A DNA stretch of 64,000 nt, taken from Mesostigma viride. Its lineage: Eukaryota; Streptophyta; Mesostigmatophyceae; Mesostigmatales; Mesostigmataceae. The translations under genes were made by a program, and so were the position numbers. The stretch covers positions 796,961-860,960 of the forward strand of contig RPFO01000034.1 in assembly GCA_009746045.1 (NCBI GenBank). Reading direction: 5' to 3'. The stretch's first letter is position 1, and the number at the start of each line of letters is the position of its first letter. Shown here piece after piece: positions 1-24,500 of the stretch. Under the pieces are notes generated by a model. The model saw nothing but the letters and a program-made list of their open reading frames with translations. It did no database searches and was not told the origin of the DNA.

Positions 1-2
1 CA

Positions 3-461
3 AGGGAACAAGCTAGACGCAGCATCGGGCGCGGCACCAGCAGCGGCCGCAAACACAACGGCGACCCCCGGGCGGGTAGTGCCACTGCTGCTGCTTTAAA
101 TGCAGGCGGGAAAGCCGTGTCAGGGAAGCCACGCGATGCACGCAAGCATCCAATGCAGGTGACCAACTCAAAACCCGAACGGAGACCCGAGGCCAAGGCG
201 AGCAGGAACCAACCTTGGTGGGGCAACGCCCGGCCCCAGCCTTCATGGTGGGGCACACGGAGGTCCGCCAGCGCGCCCGTCCGGCCCCGCCCATCGCCCG
301 GGAGCCGGGAGGTTCCCGTGGAGGCGTTGCGGAGGCGGCTGGCGTTTGACGAGGAGGCCGGAAGGCTCGATGGGAGCACAGCACGCGCGTTGACCGCAGC
401 GCTGGACGGGACCAGAGTCGCTGGCTTATGGGGGAGGAAGAATGGCATGAGTGCCAGGTGA
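3..461 (+). CDS. C-terminal fragment of an unrecognised GC-rich protein
   Basis: The reading frame is open from the left window edge to a TGA at 459-461, about 152 codons, so this is the 3' part of a gene starting outside the window. The product is rich in Arg, Pro, Ser and Trp (two PxxWWG-like motifs around residues 75-88), which suggests disorder. It ends in a short charged stretch with EALRRRLAFDEEAGRLDG that could form a helix. GC content is much higher than in the DNA after the stop, which fits a coding end. No domain is recognised. It could also be a chance open frame in GC-rich DNA. Confidence 0.4.
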   Translation, partial: REQARRSIGRGTSSGRKHNGDPRAGSATAAALNAGGKAVSGKPRDARKHPMQVTNSKPERRPEAKASRNQPWWGNARPQPSWWGTRRSASAPVRPRPSPGSREVPVEALRRRLAFDEEAGRLDGSTARALTAALDGTRVAGLWGRKNGMSAR

Positions 462-2724
462 GCAGCTCATCGTGTGCTGGGGGTTGTTGTGTCGCTTGGA
501 TTTACCTGAAATGGGTGTCATGTCGGCGGGCTAGACTAGGGAATCGCCGAACCTTTATAAGGGCTTGCCCCCACCAAGCCTCGGCGTCATGTTGGGTGTT
601 GAGGGTAAAATGTTCAAGGGATGAGGTTAGTTGGTTTTCTCGTTTGATTTTCCTGCGGAGGCTTCCACTGCGGATGAAACGCTGTTGCGCTGTTGGGGCA
701 ACTGCCAGCAGGCATGGTTTTATGTTCGCAGAGTGGTGTCTGATGTGGGCGTGGTATGAGCGGTGCTTGAGGGGCACGGCATCGGCGCAGGATCTGGCTG
801 GTAATGGAACATGCGATGCTTGACGGTTTATCTGCATTTCCACGAGGTGTTTAGCTTGGCTTGGCGTAACTAATTACTAAGCTTCGTTTGGGCTAGCTAT
901 GGTGCTTTACAACACGTCTTTTCGGTGATTGGACCTGCCATCTGCCTCATGTCCCCCATTTCCAGTGGACGTCATATCTTTCGCAGGATGGCTGCCTTCC
1001 TATTGGAACCTGGATGCCAAGCAGCTTCTGATTCTTGCCAATGTTGCCTTTCAAGGACCTTACCACTAGTGTATGATGCCGGCTGACCATGGAGCAAGGG
1101 CCAAACAAGGTTCATCAACCGTTTGCTAACTGATAGTGTCCCAGCCTGTGTTATTACCTGTTTCGGGCCTTTGTATGTTCGCAGGGCGGCGCAGTACATG
1201 CCACCACCCGCTGATGTGGCCCCTGACCAGTTTGAAAGTCGCCTCCCGTGGGGAAGCAAGGTGGAAGCCCCTGGCAATATTCGCCAGAAAAATACACAAG
1301 CCGCAGGCCCTCGATACCAGCAGGGGGCTCCAGTGGCACTGGAACAAGGACAGGGCCAGCTTCACAGCAGGTCTGGGAGCGTAGGTTTTTTAGGCGATGC
1401 TGCCCTAGATGAATGGGCAGTGGATGTTGGACCACATCCACGGGCACAGGGGCAAGAGAGTGGACCCTGGCCACGGGCTGGAGACGGTGATCCCCAGGTG
1501 GCAGGGACCTCGGTGTCCCCCCGAGTGGCCCAGATACTGAGCTCGTTGCTACTGGCGACCACAGCTCGTGGCAGGACCACAGATTCGCTGGGGGCGGGAA
1601 GTCTTGAAGCCGACCGTGCAAAGCAGATGCCAGAGGGGACATCCAGCATTGGCGTGAACCCGCCCGAGCCTGCCGTAATTTCCACCCGTGTGGATCGAGG
1701 AAGTTTTGCGGCCAAGTTTGCCAAGGGAATATTTAAGGCGTATCTACAAGTGCCCAGCACAAGGACAACCGGTGTTCAGTAGTTTGGCGGGTAATGCTTG
1801 TCACCCTACCCCCCCTTGGGATAAGGGGAGAGTTGCGCGCCATGGCCGCAACCGTGCAATAAAGATCCAGCCCCCCTAGACATGATTAGGTTTATAGGAC
1901 TCTAGGTAGAACCAAATGGTTAGGTTGCTCTACCACCAGCTATCGCTCCCAAGCGGGAGCACGTGCCAAATTTGCCATGCATTCAAATGTAATCGATAGA
2001 GTGTCTATGATAAGCGCAAGGATCCTAAATATCAGCAAATTCCTTTTATTCGCTACCCCGATATTCAGTCTCCTTTCCCACACAGCAAAATATGATGTTG
2101 TTCTTAGTCAGTTGCATCGTTTTTCCCGTCTTTGTTCTTATCGTGTCGATTTCATCACGACTATTGTTGAACTCTTGCATCGTTTGTTGGTCAAAGACTA
2201 TGACCGAGACATTATGCTCCGTCAAGTCTGGTGTTTTTTGCAACGTCACCCACATCTGTTCGGTGCTGCCCCTTGGCACAAGCTCTACAAACAGGTCGTG
2301 GACCGGCTGGATCGCGTAGTATCTCCGCACATCTGAACCCTGTGATGCCAGATCTCCTTTGCGGCCGTTCCGAGCTTGGCACTGGATTCGCTGTCCACAC
2401 CGTCGCGTCGCTGCAGCAACACGATGTTTTCTGGCATACGCGGGCTTTTGGTTCCCGCCGCACATTTGAAATTAAGTGCTGTCCTCCGGATTTAATTTTG
2501 CCTTTGCACCGTGTGCAGTTCTTGGACGTTTGGAATCATGGCATGGCTAACGTAATGACTGACTAGCTAGACCTTTTCAGTGGTTTTCCATTTGCGGGCC
2601 ATTTCCTCGTAATGGTGGGAGAGCGATCGCAGCAATGGTGCTCACCACTAGACCGACTCCCGGCCAGTTAGGCTCGAAACACACACCCTGATCAATCAAG
2701 CTGTTTCCGGCCCCACCGTCTAGG
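462..2724. other. Intergenic stretch without a confident gene
   Basis: Only unsupported open frames are seen. One is a plus-strand frame at 1123-1782 (219 codons) with no recognisable domain and an overlapping open frame on the other strand. Another is a minus-strand frame at 2465-2046 (139 codons) whose second half, with a VIVFDQQTMQEF segment, reads somewhat like protein but matches no family I know. The GC-rich 1200-1700 part could hold an exon of an unknown gene or an old element. Confidence 0.4.
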
Positions 2725-2800
2725 TAATTAATTAATTAATAGACACGTGACTGCATGCGTCACGTGAGCATAAGTCCTCAGTGGGAGGGGAACATGGGAT
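2725..2800. repeat. Dispersed repeat with CACGTGAC palindrome, copy 1
   Basis: A run of TTAA/AATTAATT is followed by CACGTGAC and GTCACGTG in inverted orientation, then GAGCATAAGTCCTCA and GGGAGGGGAACATGGGATG. The same order occurs at 37294-37366 and, shortened, at 50490-50532. A more distant relative lies near 13393-13430. The family is dispersed and non-coding, so a short MITE or SINE-like remnant is likely; no target duplication was identified. Confidence 0.6.
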
Positions 2801-2884
2801 GGAATGGATGGTGTAAGCTATCTAGGTCCTAGTTACAGCGGTGTGGGCACCGCGGCCCGAATCGCTATGAATGCCATACTTGGT

Positions 2885-3112
2885 CTAGGTCATATAGTCG
2901 CTCTACACGTTAGCCAGCTATAATTTCAATGCACAAGGCTACACATTTCCACCGTCATTCATATTCATCACCCTGCATGAACGACTCGAACATGCGGACA
3001 AGACAATGGCAGGCTCGAGCTACCATGGTCCGGATTCTCCCGATTTCTGGCCTGCGCCGGTTGTCTCCTTGATAGAGGCTCATGTGAAGTGAGACAACTA
3101 TCAAGGAGACAA
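2885..3112. repeat. Partial copy of the fold-back element found at 14288-14640
   Basis: From the CTCTACACGTTAGCCAGC motif through ACCATGGTCCGGATTCTCC to GGCCTGCGCCGGTTGTC this matches one arm of the inverted-repeat element at 14.3-14.6 kb. The second arm is missing. A separate perfect 15-bp inverted repeat (TTGTCTCCTTGATAG at 3061-3075 and its complement at 3098-3112) follows. Confidence 0.65.
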
Positions 3113-3718
3113 CCAGGAGACAACTATGGCCATACTCTGAGGCCATACTCTGTCACATCGGAGCTATATAGGAAAACTGTTGCTTTTCTTTGGAGGCTTG
3201 CGACATTTGAATGGCTTCACAATAAACGTGTGTCCTTGGCGCATGACACGCAAGTATTTACTTACTTTAATGGCATCAGTCTCACCAACTAATCGTTGCC
3301 TGCGACGCCACACATGACGCGAAATTGAAGATATTCTTATGCACAAGGCAGGCACTGCCTGCATGCCGGCGCCCACTAATTGACACGGGTTGCACAATAT
3401 TATGGGGCAACAACGTGCCAGCAATAGTATGGGGCAACAACGTGCCAGCTACTTTTGGGGGGGGATGTCTGCATGCGACATGTGGCAATACATGAGCTAT
3501 GGACATGCGCACGAGCTATCGTTTTTCAACGCCTTTATTCACCCAATCATTACAGCACTTCACTTGCAAGTTCCACTGGTTCTAGAATGTACCGCTGGCC
3601 TATCAGACCCTTCAACGAATGACCTCACACTGGCATGCGCCCCGTTAGAGGGCAACGAAAGAGACGCATACAATTGCCAAGTGCCTTCCAAAAGGCTGAG
3701 ACAGTTACTACTGCATGC
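3113..3718. other. 3' flank of TYW1
   Basis: Probably 3' untranslated and flanking DNA of the minus-strand TYW1 gene. A short direct repeat with GGGGCAACAACGTGCCAGC appears twice at 3400-3450. A 155-codon plus-strand frame at 3390-3857 runs into the TYW1 exon and is antisense shadow. A small extra TYW1 3' exon cannot be excluded here. Confidence 0.4.
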
Positions 3719-16438
<12,720 letters not shown>

Positions 16439-17720
16439 GGAGGGAATGCAATGGGCAATTACATGATATGGCGACTAACGAACAAATGCAAGTCTTCCGC
16501 TAAAAGGTAGAAGGGAACCGTGCGGGATTATTTTTTACATAAAAACCCGCCGGCAATACTCGGGCCTTCCATTACGCTGAAATTGTTTTTTTCTGTAAAA
16601 TCCTGCTGTCGGTCAGTTCAATCCCACGCCGGTCATAGCCAAAATCGTGCTGTAGCCGACCTGAAGTGGTTTGCACGACTTGGCACTTGGGAGTTCGCGG
16701 TTTGCTGCGCCACGGCTGCCCCACAGAGTTTCTGCTGCCGGTCGCCCACCCCGCTTGTTGGCTTTCCAGTTTCCACCAGAACAGCTACAGTCATTCACGC
16801 CTTAAGTTGGGTTGGCTTAAGTTGTGTTCACGACTTAATTAAGTTTGGGTCGAATAGGATTCCGGCATTATGAGTTCAAAGTAGTTGATAAATATTACTT
16901 TTAACAATCTTTAGTTCAAATTATTAGAATTTGGTAAGCCATTCAAGCCTTAAGTTGGGTTCACGCCAAGCTGTCGACCCCTCAAAAACCTCGAACCCAA
17001 CTGAAGGCGTCAATGACTGTACCAGAACATTCAAAAAACCCGGGCACTCCGTACAGCCAGCATCTGGCAGGCGCTTACGTAGGCGTTCCATACTGTAGAC
17101 ATAAGCAAGCGAGTATGTACGTACGTATGTACAGAGTCTACAGTACACCATAGGTAATTATATTTGACGTGGAGCGCGCCGCGCCGTTATACCTGAAGCA
17201 ACGTTACCCGGGGCCTTGCCACGTCGATAGCCTGCCCATCACGTGATAAGAGGCGTTCGGGGCATCCCAACTTGCCAAGTTGCATCAGAAACTGTTGCAT
17301 CGACAGCACGCGCCCACAAATTTCTTTCTGTCAGCAGGCTGTCAGACTTTTCCCCGAGAATCCGTCAGCGCCTGGTATCCGTCCTGGGGGACATCAAAAA
17401 TCTCAAAGGCGCTTCCCTCGCGTGCCACGCGAGTACTTGGATCCTATGGACAGCTCTGATACACAACGATACCTTTTCTGCTTTTCCAAGTAGGATACGA
17501 AAGATAACCGAACAGCGGTTGGCGAGGGGTTCTGGCCGGCCACGCTTGTCGTGGTCTCTTTAACGCTCGATCCGTCCGGTAACGCGTTGTTCCCGAGGAT
17601 TCGGGTCCGGCTCGCTCCTGGACCACAGACTTGTTGACCACCATTTGGCTTGGATAAAGTCAAGACGAACCTGCAAGACATTGCCTCACTCTCGACCCAC
17701 CCCACTCACCCTCGATCACC
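16439..17720. promoter_or_regulatory. Shared upstream region between TYW1 and Rubisco activase
   Basis: The start codons of two divergent genes lie 1.28 kb apart, so both promoters and 5' UTRs should be here. At 17238-17250 the sequence ATCACGTGATAAG combines a palindromic CACGTG core with GATAAG, 480 bp upstream of the Rubisco activase ATG. In land plants such G-box/I-box pairs occur in light-regulated photosynthesis promoters; use here is inference. Two similar CATTCA-GCCTTAAGTTGGGTT segments (16793 and 16938) suggest an old insertion. Antisense ORFs at 17403-17705 are not supported. Confidence 0.45.
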
Positions 17721-19907
17721 ATGGCGTCCTCTGTCGCCCAGGTACGACATTGCAATGCTCCCAGGACTTTTTCACCGCCGGTCGATATTACCAATTGTTT
17801 TGACCGCATTGCGTTGTGCGCACAATTTGACACCGGTATCGGCATGTGCTTTTACGTTTTTAATGACCGTCGCTCGTGCAGGTTGCTAAGTGCGATGTCA
17901 AGGCCTCCGTGGCCGCCAGGTACGGTGAAACTCCATTCTATTCAATATTTGAGCTTTTATTCTCAAGTCCTTCAAAGTTGAAATTTTTCATGGCCGGTTT
18001 GACATGTATTCGGCTATTGTCTCATCATCGCTCACGTGCCGTTTCTTCAATTCTTGATCCCGCTCTTGTGCCCCGTGCGCAGCTCTGCGGTGGCCCCGAA
18101 GGCGTCTGCCTTCATGGGCGCCCGCGCCAAGGTGAGCGCCGCCAAGCGCGTCTCCAAGAGCCAGAAGATGGCCGCCGTTGCCAAGGTTGACCGCTGGAAG
18201 TTGGCCGCTGACACCAGCGATGACCAGCAGGACATTACCCGCGGCCGCAACATGGTCGACCCCAAGTTCCAGGGCTTCGGAGGCATGGAGGGCACCCACA
18301 ACGCCATCATGTCTTCTTATGACTACATCTCCACGGCCCAGAGGACGTACGTGTTTTGCTATAATATCTTTGCGTCTAGATGTCGCTAGTGATATGGGAG
18401 TTCAGTCGGCATTCCGATTCATGTCGAGAACCAGCCGTCAAGTTTCTCCACTCTTTTGCTGAACGTGCTCCTCTGGCTGACAGGGAGGGACATTACTTTT
18501 GGTTCCCTGCCGTACTTTGTGGACCTGTATTTCCCATAACATTACAGCTACAACGCCTCCGACATCAATGACTACTATATCTCCCCGAGCTTCCTCGACA
18601 AGCTAGTGCTGCACATCTCTAAGAACTACATCGAACTGCCCAAGATCAAGGTTCCCCTCATCCTGGGTATTTGGGGTGGCAAGGGCCAGGGCAAGTCCTT
18701 CCAGTGCGAGCTGGCCTTCAAGATGCTTGGAATTACGTAAGTACTTGGAAGCCAAATATTGTCCATGCTGGCATTAGCTGTCTATGCAGCTGCTTTTTTT
18801 CCCCCCATGGCTGGAGGTTATTATCTTTAGTGTCGCACATGCTGCTTGGCTTTCGGGTGTTAGTGTGTGATATTACACTGCCATGCACTTACGTCCTGGG
18901 ATTCTGGACCACTACTTTTTGTTATGGCCCTGCATCTCCCACCCAGAAAAGCGAGTGTCTCTATGCCAAGGACCGTTGCCTTGGATGCCAGCCATTTCAT
19001 CAGATCGTAGTTTGTGTTGTTTGCCGCCCCCCCCCCCCCCCCGCGCCCCCCTGCCCCTTTCCCACCTCTAGCATTGGTGTGCTCGGTCCCATGACCCACC
19101 AAACTTTTATTGACCTTGATTCCTGTGTTCGTGCATCGTTTGTATCTTCAATGCAGACCCATTGTCATGTCTGCCGGTGAGCTGGAGTCCGGCAATGCCG
19201 GTGAGCCCGCACGCCTGATCCGCCAGCGGTACCGCGAGGCGGCCGACCTGATCAAGAAGGGCAAGATGTCCGCCCTCTTCATCAACGATCTGGATGCCGG
19301 CGCGGGCCGCATGGGTGGAACCACCCAGTACACGGTCAACAACCAGCTGGTGAACGCCACGCTTATGAACATTGCCGATAACCCCACCAACGTGCAGCTG
19401 CCCGGCGTGTACAACAACGAGACGATCTCCCGCGTCCCCATCATTTGCACGGGTAACGACTTCTCGACACTGTACGCCCCGCTCATCCGTGATGGTCGTA
19501 TGGAGAAGTTCTACTGGGCGCCAACCCGCGCGGACCGCATCGGTGTCGCCTGCGGTATCTTCCGTGACGACGGCATCACGGAGGCGGAGGTGACCAAGAT
19601 CGTTGACTCATTCCCGGGCCAGTCGATCGACTTTTTCGGCGCGCTGCGCTCTCGCGTGTACGATGACATGGTGCGTGATTTCATCGCAGAGACGGGCATC
19701 CAGAACCTGAAGAGCAAGCTGGTCAACCCCAAGGGTGGCCCGCCCAAGTTCGAGAAGCCCAGGATGACAGTGGAGAAGCTGCTGGCGTACGGCCGCGCGA
19801 TTGAGCAGGAGCAGAAGAACGTCAAGCGCGTGCAGCTGGCCGAGGAGTACCTTGAGGGTGCCGCGCTCGGCGAGGCCGACAAGTACGACAAGGAGTACAT
19901 GAACTAA
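17721..19907 (+). CDS. RCA: Rubisco activase, short form, chloroplast-targeted
   Basis: AAA+ ATPase that removes inhibitory sugar phosphates from Rubisco in the chloroplast stroma. Five exons with consistent phases: 17721-17741, 17882-17919, 18083-18346, 18548-18736, 19157-19907; 420 aa. Residues 1 to about 55 are rich in Ala, Ser, Lys and Arg with few acids, as expected of a transit peptide. The conserved domain starts near [10 protein letters not shown]. Walker A is GGKGQGKS at 151-158, Walker B around LFINDLD at 211-217, followed by DAGAGRMG. The substrate-recognition helices near the C-terminus are present. The protein stops at KYDKEYMN and lacks the two-cysteine redox extension of plant alpha forms. 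Family identity is certain; the first two short exons rest on splice consensus and phase. Confidence 0.97.
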
Positions 19908-20385
19908 ATACACATGTAATTGTATGTGCTTTAGTGGAGCGCGTTACATGGTTCTTCAGTGGACTGAGCGCTCTGGGGTGGCCGGTGGGCGCCTCAGTTG
20001 TATGTAGCGGTTTGATTTTTTATGTGGGGAAAAGGCGGGGGGGCCTTTTGCTTCCTGAAGTCCTGCTTCCTTAGGATTAAGTTATTGACGCGAAGACGAA
20101 AGCACTGCTAGGTAGGTTGGTCACTGACCCCCATTTGGCAGAGTTTTTTTTTTATTCAGCCACTGAAGGCCAGCGAACGAGGTGGGTAGCATCCTCCATA
20201 TGTTGGGCCTGTCAACAATTCAGGGTTTTGCACGATTGCATTCGCTGGTTGTGGATGAAGAGAAAAGGACGCCTTTTGGTAGAAAGTGCAAAGACTTTTG
20301 AAGGTCAACAATAGGACAGATGGGATTCAACGTGGAAATCCTTTTGTAAATTATTAAACCAATAAAACACTTCTCTGAAAACATG
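19908..20385. other. 3' flank of Rubisco activase
   Basis: Probably contains the 3' UTR. A TGTAA sequence, the usual green-algal polyadenylation motif, lies at 19915-19919, only 8 bases past the stop, so the functional site may be further on. No other gene is seen. Confidence 0.4.
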
Positions 20386-20429
20386 GACTCACACATACGG
20401 GCTACATGCACATTATACTAATTAATTTG
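20386..20429. repeat. 44-bp perfect direct repeat, left copy
   Basis: Starts GACTCACACATACGGGC and ends ACTAATTAATTTG; identical to 21034-21077, 648 bp away. Perfect identity suggests a recent event or element ends. The enclosed 604 bp contains no convincing ORF. Confidence 0.9.
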
Positions 20430-21033
20430 GTAGGTTGTCCCCAGTCAACAAATTAACGCCGGCGGACTACCTGCGGACTGCCCGACGCGGAGTCGCCGAG
20501 CTACAAGCTCCGTACTTTACCAAACTCAGCCTTAGAGGCCGCCGCACCAATTTATACTTCTTTTCGTCACATGGCTTGCGTTGGGTTCATCGACGAGCAT
20601 CGACGCTCATCGACGGTGCAATCTGACGGCGGAGAATAAGTTCGCCACAGCATAGCGCGACGCAAGGGCTAAGATCCGACAACGTGACATGCAAAGCTTT
20701 AGACCGCATCGCTAACCGGAAATTCCGTCCAACACCGTCGTACAGTACTGCCAGTCGACCGCACCTCTGCCTCTTAACCGTCGAATGCGCAATCGATCTA
20801 GAAAGTAGAAACGTCTCCGCGACACTTCCGCGATTTCAGTACTTTCCGTCACCCTTGACAGTTGTCGTACAATACTTCAAATTTACGCCAATAGAAACTC
20901 GCCTCCATACATATATCTCGATAGAGGCGTGCGTCTTATTTAATTTCAAGGTACATCTTAATTAATCTCGCCCCCCGGCCTCCGCTAATTTGCTAATTTG
21001 CTAAATTTGCTAAAAAAGAGCCAATTTTACCCC
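20430..21033. other. 604-bp segment enclosed by 44-bp direct repeats
   Basis: No recognisable gene. GC-rich at the left (CGACG-rich repeats around 20580-20620) and AT-rich at the right (GCTAATTT repeats near 20985-21010). The last bases before the right repeat, AGCCAATTTTACCCCGACT at 21019-21037, recur inverted at 57425-57443. Confidence 0.4.
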
Positions 21034-21077
21034 GACTCACACATACGGGCTACATGCACATTATACTAATTAATTTG
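21034..21077. repeat. 44-bp perfect direct repeat, right copy
   Basis: Identical to 20386-20429. No gene is visible in the AT-rich 480 bp that follow, up to the LINE tail at about 21560. Confidence 0.9.
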
Positions 21078-21557
21078 TTATTTTCCTCTCCTTATTTTCT
21101 ACGATTGGCTCGAGGCGTATTTTTCTCGTTTCTCGTTTTTAGGGGAATATATCTGAGGGTATGGTGCCAGCCCCCTGAAACCATAACATGGAATAACATG
21201 TACTTTTGACCTGGGGGTACCCAAGAGATGATTTTGGCATGTAAATAGGATGTATGGGGGTCAATCCCACCACTTGGTGAGGGTGGTATGCACAGTTACA
21301 CACTCGTATTGTGCTAAAAATAGCAAAAGACGCTATTTATGGCACATTCTGCCTAGGACACTTTTTGCATGTTTCAATACATTCCCATTTAGTTCCCTGA
21401 GTTCGCAAATTTTCCACCTAATTGGGACCCCCAAATGATGAATATTTCATCAGTTATTAATTTTCCCCCAAAAGACGTACTTTTTTGGGCTGGAAAAAAT
21501 AAAACAACTCAATAGCACACAATTTGACCCTGAGGAGATATACACAAATACTAGAAA

Positions 21558-24500
21558 AATTAAATTAAATTAAATTATAACAGTGCCTCCGTGGGGAGAT
21601 CATGTAGCACATATTCCATGATGGATGGGGTGGAGGAAGCCGCGTAATCGAACTAACCTAACTCTAAGCTATCTAGTCTAGAAAATCCTAACTACACTAC
21701 TCATCAAAACGCCTCCTCCGCTTGGGGGGAAGGGGCTTGCCCACAGGGTCGGGCGTGTGCGCCTTGACAATCTTCTGCCACCGCGTCTTATCCTGCATGG
21801 CAGTCCAAAGACGGGAGAGAGAGTGGATGCGGTGCTCAAACTGGGCTGGGACCACTAGGTCGTCCAGCAACATCTGGATGTAGTTCGTGACAGGTTTCCC
21901 TACCCTTTTGGGAATGCCCTCGGGGCCAGGCCGGCCAGGTCAGAATGTGTCGCCCTGGCTGGCCAAGCCGCTGGGGGCCGGCCAGACCAAGGGCGGTGTC
22001 GACCTGGCTGGTGCGAGCAAGGTGTCCTACAAATGCTATCCTACGCTGCCTAATCTCGTCCGAAATACGAGCAATGCCATGATACAAAGACTCTGATGAC
22101 GGGCGCTCGGAAAACCCTACGTTAAGGACCTGGCGGAGCATCCTGTAAACCGTGCCGTCTAGCCTAGCTGCCAGTTTGGGTGGCCGGATTCGGTCCACGC
22201 CTCGGCGCCATACGTGAGCACCGTGAGGACGAGGGCCTTGAAGAGCATGCTCTTGCGGTGCTCGCCCAGGCCCTTCGAGCGCCAGTAGGTGTTGAGCGAA
22301 CGGAGCTTGGCCCAGGCAAGGCCGATGCGGGTGTCCACATCGTCGGCAGTGTCAGGAAGCCAACTCCCCAACAGCTTGAAGCGGTGACTCGCGGAACGGG
22401 ACCTCCGTCCCGTCGATCGAGCAGGCGCGGCAGCGGTGGTGTACTGGAGGCCCCAATCACCGATCGCCTCAGTTTTGACACTAATCTCCAACCCCACCGC
22501 CCGCGCCTCCAGGCCCAGACAGTCCAGCCAGGTCTGAATGTGCTCGGGGCTCTCGATGAGGGTGGTGTCATCCGCATAACTTCAGGTCGGCAAGGCGGTA
22601 ACCAGGTCTAACCCCGCCGTGCTCTTTCACGTTAAGGATGTCCAAGCCTGGCTCGAACCCCTTAAGAGCAGTAAAGCGCGCACGTGCCCGGCGCATGACA
22701 ATAATGATCCACGACAATAATGAACAGGTATGGGGACAGGACACAACCTTGCCACACCCCGTGGTGAAGGGGGAATGGTGGGGTGGTGCCTTCCGCAGTC
22801 CGCACTACTGCCTGTGAGCCCTCATACAGTCGGCGAGGATCAGAATACAGTCGGCGAATGGCAGCAATAAACGCAGGTGGTACCCGATCCAGAGCTAGGA
22901 TGGCCCAAAGAGCCTCCCAGAGAACCGTGTCAAAGGCCTTGATATAGTCAACAAAAATGAAGACCAGCGGTAAACTGTCAGGGGGAAGGCGACGCACCTC
23001 CTAGCTCCATCAACCGGCGCGCGACAAACGCAGCCATGACAGTGTTACGACCACGACGGAAACCCATCTGAGACTCACCCAGGTGTGGGTCCAGCGCGGC
23101 GCGGAGCCTGTGCAGCATCATGCGCATGAAGACCTTCAGCGCGGCGCTCTGGAGGCAGACACCCCGGTAGTTGCCGGGGTCAGCAGCAGAGCCCTTCTTC
23201 TACAGCATGACGCGGATGGCCGTCTGCCACTCAGCAGGCGGAGGCTCGTCAGAGAGCAGGACACGGTTGCAGAACGCCAGCAGAAGATCCCTAACCGCCA
23301 GATCAGGGGTCTTCAGCAGCTCAGCAGAAAGGTGGTCGGCGCCGACCGCCGCATCGTACCGCAGGCGAGCAAGGGCGCCGTCCAGTTCCTTCAAAGGGGG
23401 GGACGACGTCGTCGGTGGCAAGGCAGACCTCCTGCAAGGCGGGGACTTCAGTGGTAGTCCGCGGCCGAGGAGGGGGGCGCTGGCGGCGGCGGGGGTCCGG
23501 CGACCCCGAGGCGGGCAGCCGTCTCGGGGTGAAGCGGCGGGGGGGGGGCGCGAGCCCCACCGGTCAAGGAAACATTGTGGGCCAGCCAGCGGTCAAGGCT
23601 GACCGGCGCCGTCCCCCGTGTGCTCCACGTCCGGGGTGCGCTGCCGCCGGCCGCCGAGCCGGTCGAGGTGGTACCACATGTCCTTGCCCTGGTTGCGAGC
23701 CTGGCAGGCCTGCGCGATGCACTGGGCCGCCTCCGCGTCCTGAGCGTGCTCGTAGGCCTCCACGAGGGCGGCCTTGAGCAATGGTTTCTGCAGCGGGTCC
23801 CGGTTACGCTTGAGGCGGTGCCGGGCGGCCAAGACCTCGGGGTCCTGGCGGTAGAGCGGGCCGGGGCGGCGGCGGGGCATGGCCGGCAGGTGCCGGGCCG
23901 CCAGCAACGGGGCACAGGCCGCAAAGCCCGCAAAAACGGTGGCGTTGGGAGCACCCTTGTCCAACTCGTCGACGGCGTCCGCCCGGGCGCCCAGGGCCGA
24001 CAGGTACTCCCGTCGGCACCGGTTCCGCTCGTGCTCGGCGTCCGTCCAGTCCTCAGGATCTCCCCGGACCGGGCGTAGAGCAGACCAGTCAGGGCGGACC
24101 ACTGGGGCGCGGCGCGCGGGGACGTGGAACCGGAGCCGAATGGTCGCGCGCACCAACCGGTGGTCAGAGCACATCGTGGGCGTGTCAAACACTCGGTTGT
24201 CCAGGACCGAGGTGCACCTGGACTGCCGTACCACCACGTAGTCCAAACAGGCCTGACGGCCGTTAGGGCCACGAAAAGTGACCAAGTCCTGTGAGGGACG
24301 TTGGAAGTGGCAGTTGACAGCAACCATCCCGCTATCCCGCAAAAAGGCAGAAAACAGGGGAGTGTTGTCGTTAGCAGTAGTGTCAGCAGGCGCAAAGCGG
24401 CTGCCAGCAGTGCCCACGGGGAGCGTGGCATCAATTGGCGTCAAGCAGCATAATAACCAAAAAGTGGCGGGCCGGAGTGACCCCCTCAAGGCTATGCAAG

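Noticed and set aside
1123..1782. 219-codon plus-strand ORF as a gene
   Set aside because: No motif, overlapping open frames on the other strand, and no splice or composition support; kept only as a note.
17243..17705. Short ORFs in the TYW1/RCA upstream region as genes
   Set aside because: They lie in the expected 5' UTR/promoter zone and show no recognisable protein features.
22180..24241. Plus-strand ORFs across the RTE-like LINE
   Set aside because: They lack motifs and are antisense to the endonuclease/RT reading on the minus strand.
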